A stretch of DNA of 64,000 nt, taken from JAAYHG01 sp012735455 (GTDB taxonomy: Bacteria > Bacillota > DTU030 > DUMP01). Shown piece by piece: positions 62,922-64,000 of this stretch (positions within the stretch are counted from its first letter, which is position 1; the number at the start of each line of letters is the position of its first letter). The stretch covers positions 1-64,000 of the forward strand of contig JBMNIX010000013.1 of NCBI GenBank assembly GCA_050951365.1. Direction: 5' to 3'. The notes beneath the pieces are model-generated. The model ran no database searches. It was not told the DNA's origin and saw nothing but the letters and a program-made list of their open reading frames with translations. Position numbers and translations under genes: made by a program.

Positions 62922-63389
62922 TCAGTTAAGTCTCTCTGCATCTTCTTCCGACAGTACCTTTACACCGGCCTCCTTCAGCGCGGCTGCCAAAACCCCGTGC
63001 CCTGCTCGCACTACACCGCCAAAACTGCCGTCATAAATGCTGGTCGAGCCACAGGCCGGGCTGCGCTCCTTCAAGACTGCTTTGCGCACACCCAGGCGGC
63101 GAACCAACTCAGCTCCAGCCCGGGCCCCGGCTACGTACTCTGCTGTGACATCCACGCCGTCACGGTTTATCACCTTGGCCCGGCCAGCCAGCACGTCACT
63201 GCCGTTCCCGCCTTGAATTTCCGCTGGTGGCCGGGGCGTAGCCAGACCCCCCGCCACCTCAGGACAAAAAGGAATCAGTTCATACTGCTCAGCCAGTTTT
63301 GTGACTGACGGGCAGCTTTTTTCTTGCCCATTGTAGCGGCAACGCTTCCCTACTAGACAGGCACTAACCAAAAGAGGGGGTTTTTTCAC
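62922..63389 (-). CDS. DUF523 family protein
   Basis: 155 aa, full length. Family hallmarks: VSACLVGKRCRYNGQEK at the N-terminus, with conserved cysteines, IPFCPEVAGGLATPRPPAEI and KERSPACGSTSIYDGSF. DUF523 is widespread in anaerobes with unknown function; the cysteines suggest a metal or iron-sulfur site. Its start overlaps the stop of the transketolase-like gene by four bases, so the two are coupled. Confidence 0.88.
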   Translation of the reverse strand: MKKPPLLVSACLVGKRCRYNGQEKSCPSVTKLAEQYELIPFCPEVAGGLATPRPPAEIQGGNGSDVLAGRAKVINRDGVDVTAEYVAGARAGAELVRRLGVRKAVLKERSPACGSTSIYDGSFGGVVRAGHGVLAAALKEAGVKVLSEEDAERLN

Positions 63390-64000
63390 GCTCTCTTACC
63401 CTTCCGGGCCAGGACTCTTTCCGCCGCCGCCACAATATGCTGAACAGTGAGACCGTACTCTGCCAGTAGTTCACTTGGCTTGCCGGACTGCCCAAACTGG
63501 TCCCGGACCCCTACGCGCTCCAGCGGCACAGGACACTGTTCCGCCAGGGTCTCTGCTACCGCGCCGCCAAGTCCGCCAATAATGCTGTGTTCCTCACACG
63601 TAACTACGGCGCCGGTTTTTCTGGCTGCCGCCACCACAGCTTCTGTGTCCAAGGGCTTGATGGTGGAAACGTTAAGGACCTGAGCACGGATTCCCTTCTC
63701 AGCCAGGGTCCGTGCCGCCTCCAGGGCCTCGGCTACCATGATCCCGCAGGCCAGGAGAGCCACATCCTCCCCCTGGCGCAATGTTGCCGCCTTGCCCACA
63801 ACAAACTCGTACTCTGCATCGAAAAGAACCGGTACCCCGGAGCGGCCCAGACGGATATAAACCGGTCCCTCAAGCTCCGCTGCCGCCCGTACCGCCTGCT
63901 TGGTTTCGGGGCCATCAGCAGGGACAATCACTGTCATACCAGGCAGGGAACGCATCAGACTTATGTCCTCGATGGATTGATGGGAACCACCATCTTCACC
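63386..64000 (-). CDS. Transketolase C-terminal subunit (partial, runs off the window)
   Basis: At least 205 aa of the C-terminal part. It begins before base 64000 with GEDGGSHQSIEDISLMRSLPG (pyrimidine-binding TPP domain end), then YIRLGRSGVPVLFD and the C-terminal domain VALLACGIMVAEALEAARTLAEKGI, VLNVSTIKPLDTEAVV. It resembles the split-gene transketolase C subunit of Clostridia more than DXS. Transketolase moves two-carbon units in the pentose phosphate pathway. Its N-terminal half and any N subunit gene lie outside the window. Confidence 0.85.
   Translation of the reverse strand, partial: GEDGGSHQSIEDISLMRSLPGMTVIVPADGPETKQAVRAAAELEGPVYIRLGRSGVPVLFDAEYEFVVGKAATLRQGEDVALLACGIMVAEALEAARTLAEKGIRAQVLNVSTIKPLDTEAVVAAARKTGAVVTCEEHSIIGGLGGAVAETLAEQCPVPLERVGVRDQFGQSGKPSELLAEYGLTVQHIVAAAERVLARKGKRA

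Noticed and set aside
1..64000. CRISPR arrays, tRNA or rRNA genes
   Set aside because: No regularly spaced repeats, tRNA-like T-arm patterns or rRNA segments noticed by eye; a dedicated scan could still find a divergent one.

Overview
The window looks like a chromosomal segment of a spore-forming anaerobic Bacillota, most likely class Clostridia. The evidence is gatCAB, a spoVB-like flippase, a YhcN/YlaJ-type sporulation lipoprotein, a YerC-like TrpR relative, luxS, type I glutamine synthetase with a MerR-type regulator, S-layer (SLH) anchored proteins and medium GC. No rRNA, tRNA or CRISPR array was seen.

Layout. (1) 1-5.8 kb: decayed accessory DNA. A minus-strand phage-type replication module (ArpU-like regulator, SNF2 helicase, VRR-NUC nuclease, VapE-like primase/helicase) follows a RelB-like antitoxin gene. 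The VapE gene is cut at its N-terminus and abuts, head to head, the 3' end of an SMC/Rad50/DndD-like ATPase gene and its small partner gene. (2) 6-25 kb: core genes, mostly minus strand: rlmD, a pyruvate-kinase-C-terminal-like protein, a pcrA-ligA-gatC-gatA-gatB run followed by a DUF421 gene, luxS, yerC, spoVB-like, yhcN-like, an Orn/Lys/Arg decarboxylase, a CofE-like protein, and glnA with its regulator. (3) 25-36 kb: an amidase-fold protein that has lost its histidines, a group II intron inserted just behind the uvrC terminator, uvrC, uvrA, a glutaredoxin and uvrB. (4) 35-47 kb: a MATE exporter, an HtrA protease, an EnvC-like M23 factor with ftsX and ftsE, a ZIP transporter and a plus-strand group with a DUF3160 lipoprotein and a kinase-fold protein. 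(5) 47-62 kb: the most unusual part, about 15 kb of minus-strand genes preceded by a structured RNA resembling the molybdenum-cofactor (Moco) riboswitch plus an intrinsic terminator. The genes encode three paralogous secreted proteins (sulfite-oxidase-like domain plus chitobiase-C-like domain, each anchored differently), an ExbB/TolQ-like channel with an ExbD-like DUF2149 protein, a giant DUF4430/sulfite-oxidase-repeat/SLH protein, a purple-acid-phosphatase-like enzyme, a sulfite-oxidase-like lipoprotein and a complete YkoEDC-type ECF importer. (6) 62-64 kb: a decayed HD-GYP-like fragment, a DUF523 gene and the end of a transketolase-type gene that runs off the window.

Main hypothesis: region 5 is one system that captures a ligand at the S-layer, possibly Mo/W cofactor or a related ligand, and passes it to an ECF importer, with a proton-driven ExbB/DUF2149 motor alongside. 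The domains and gene order are visible in the sequence. The ligand and the mechanism are inference.

Sequence quality: several genes that are normally intact and important (gatB with 4 breaks, uvrA with 7, uvrC with 1), and also the SNF2, VapE and intron maturase genes, carry 1-2 base indels. In gatB, uvrA, uvrC and SNF2, correcting the indels restores the usual family length. The indels cluster at 1.8-2.6, 4.8, 10.2-10.8, 26.4-26.9 and 29.9-31.1 kb, which points to consensus errors at least as strongly as to real gene decay.
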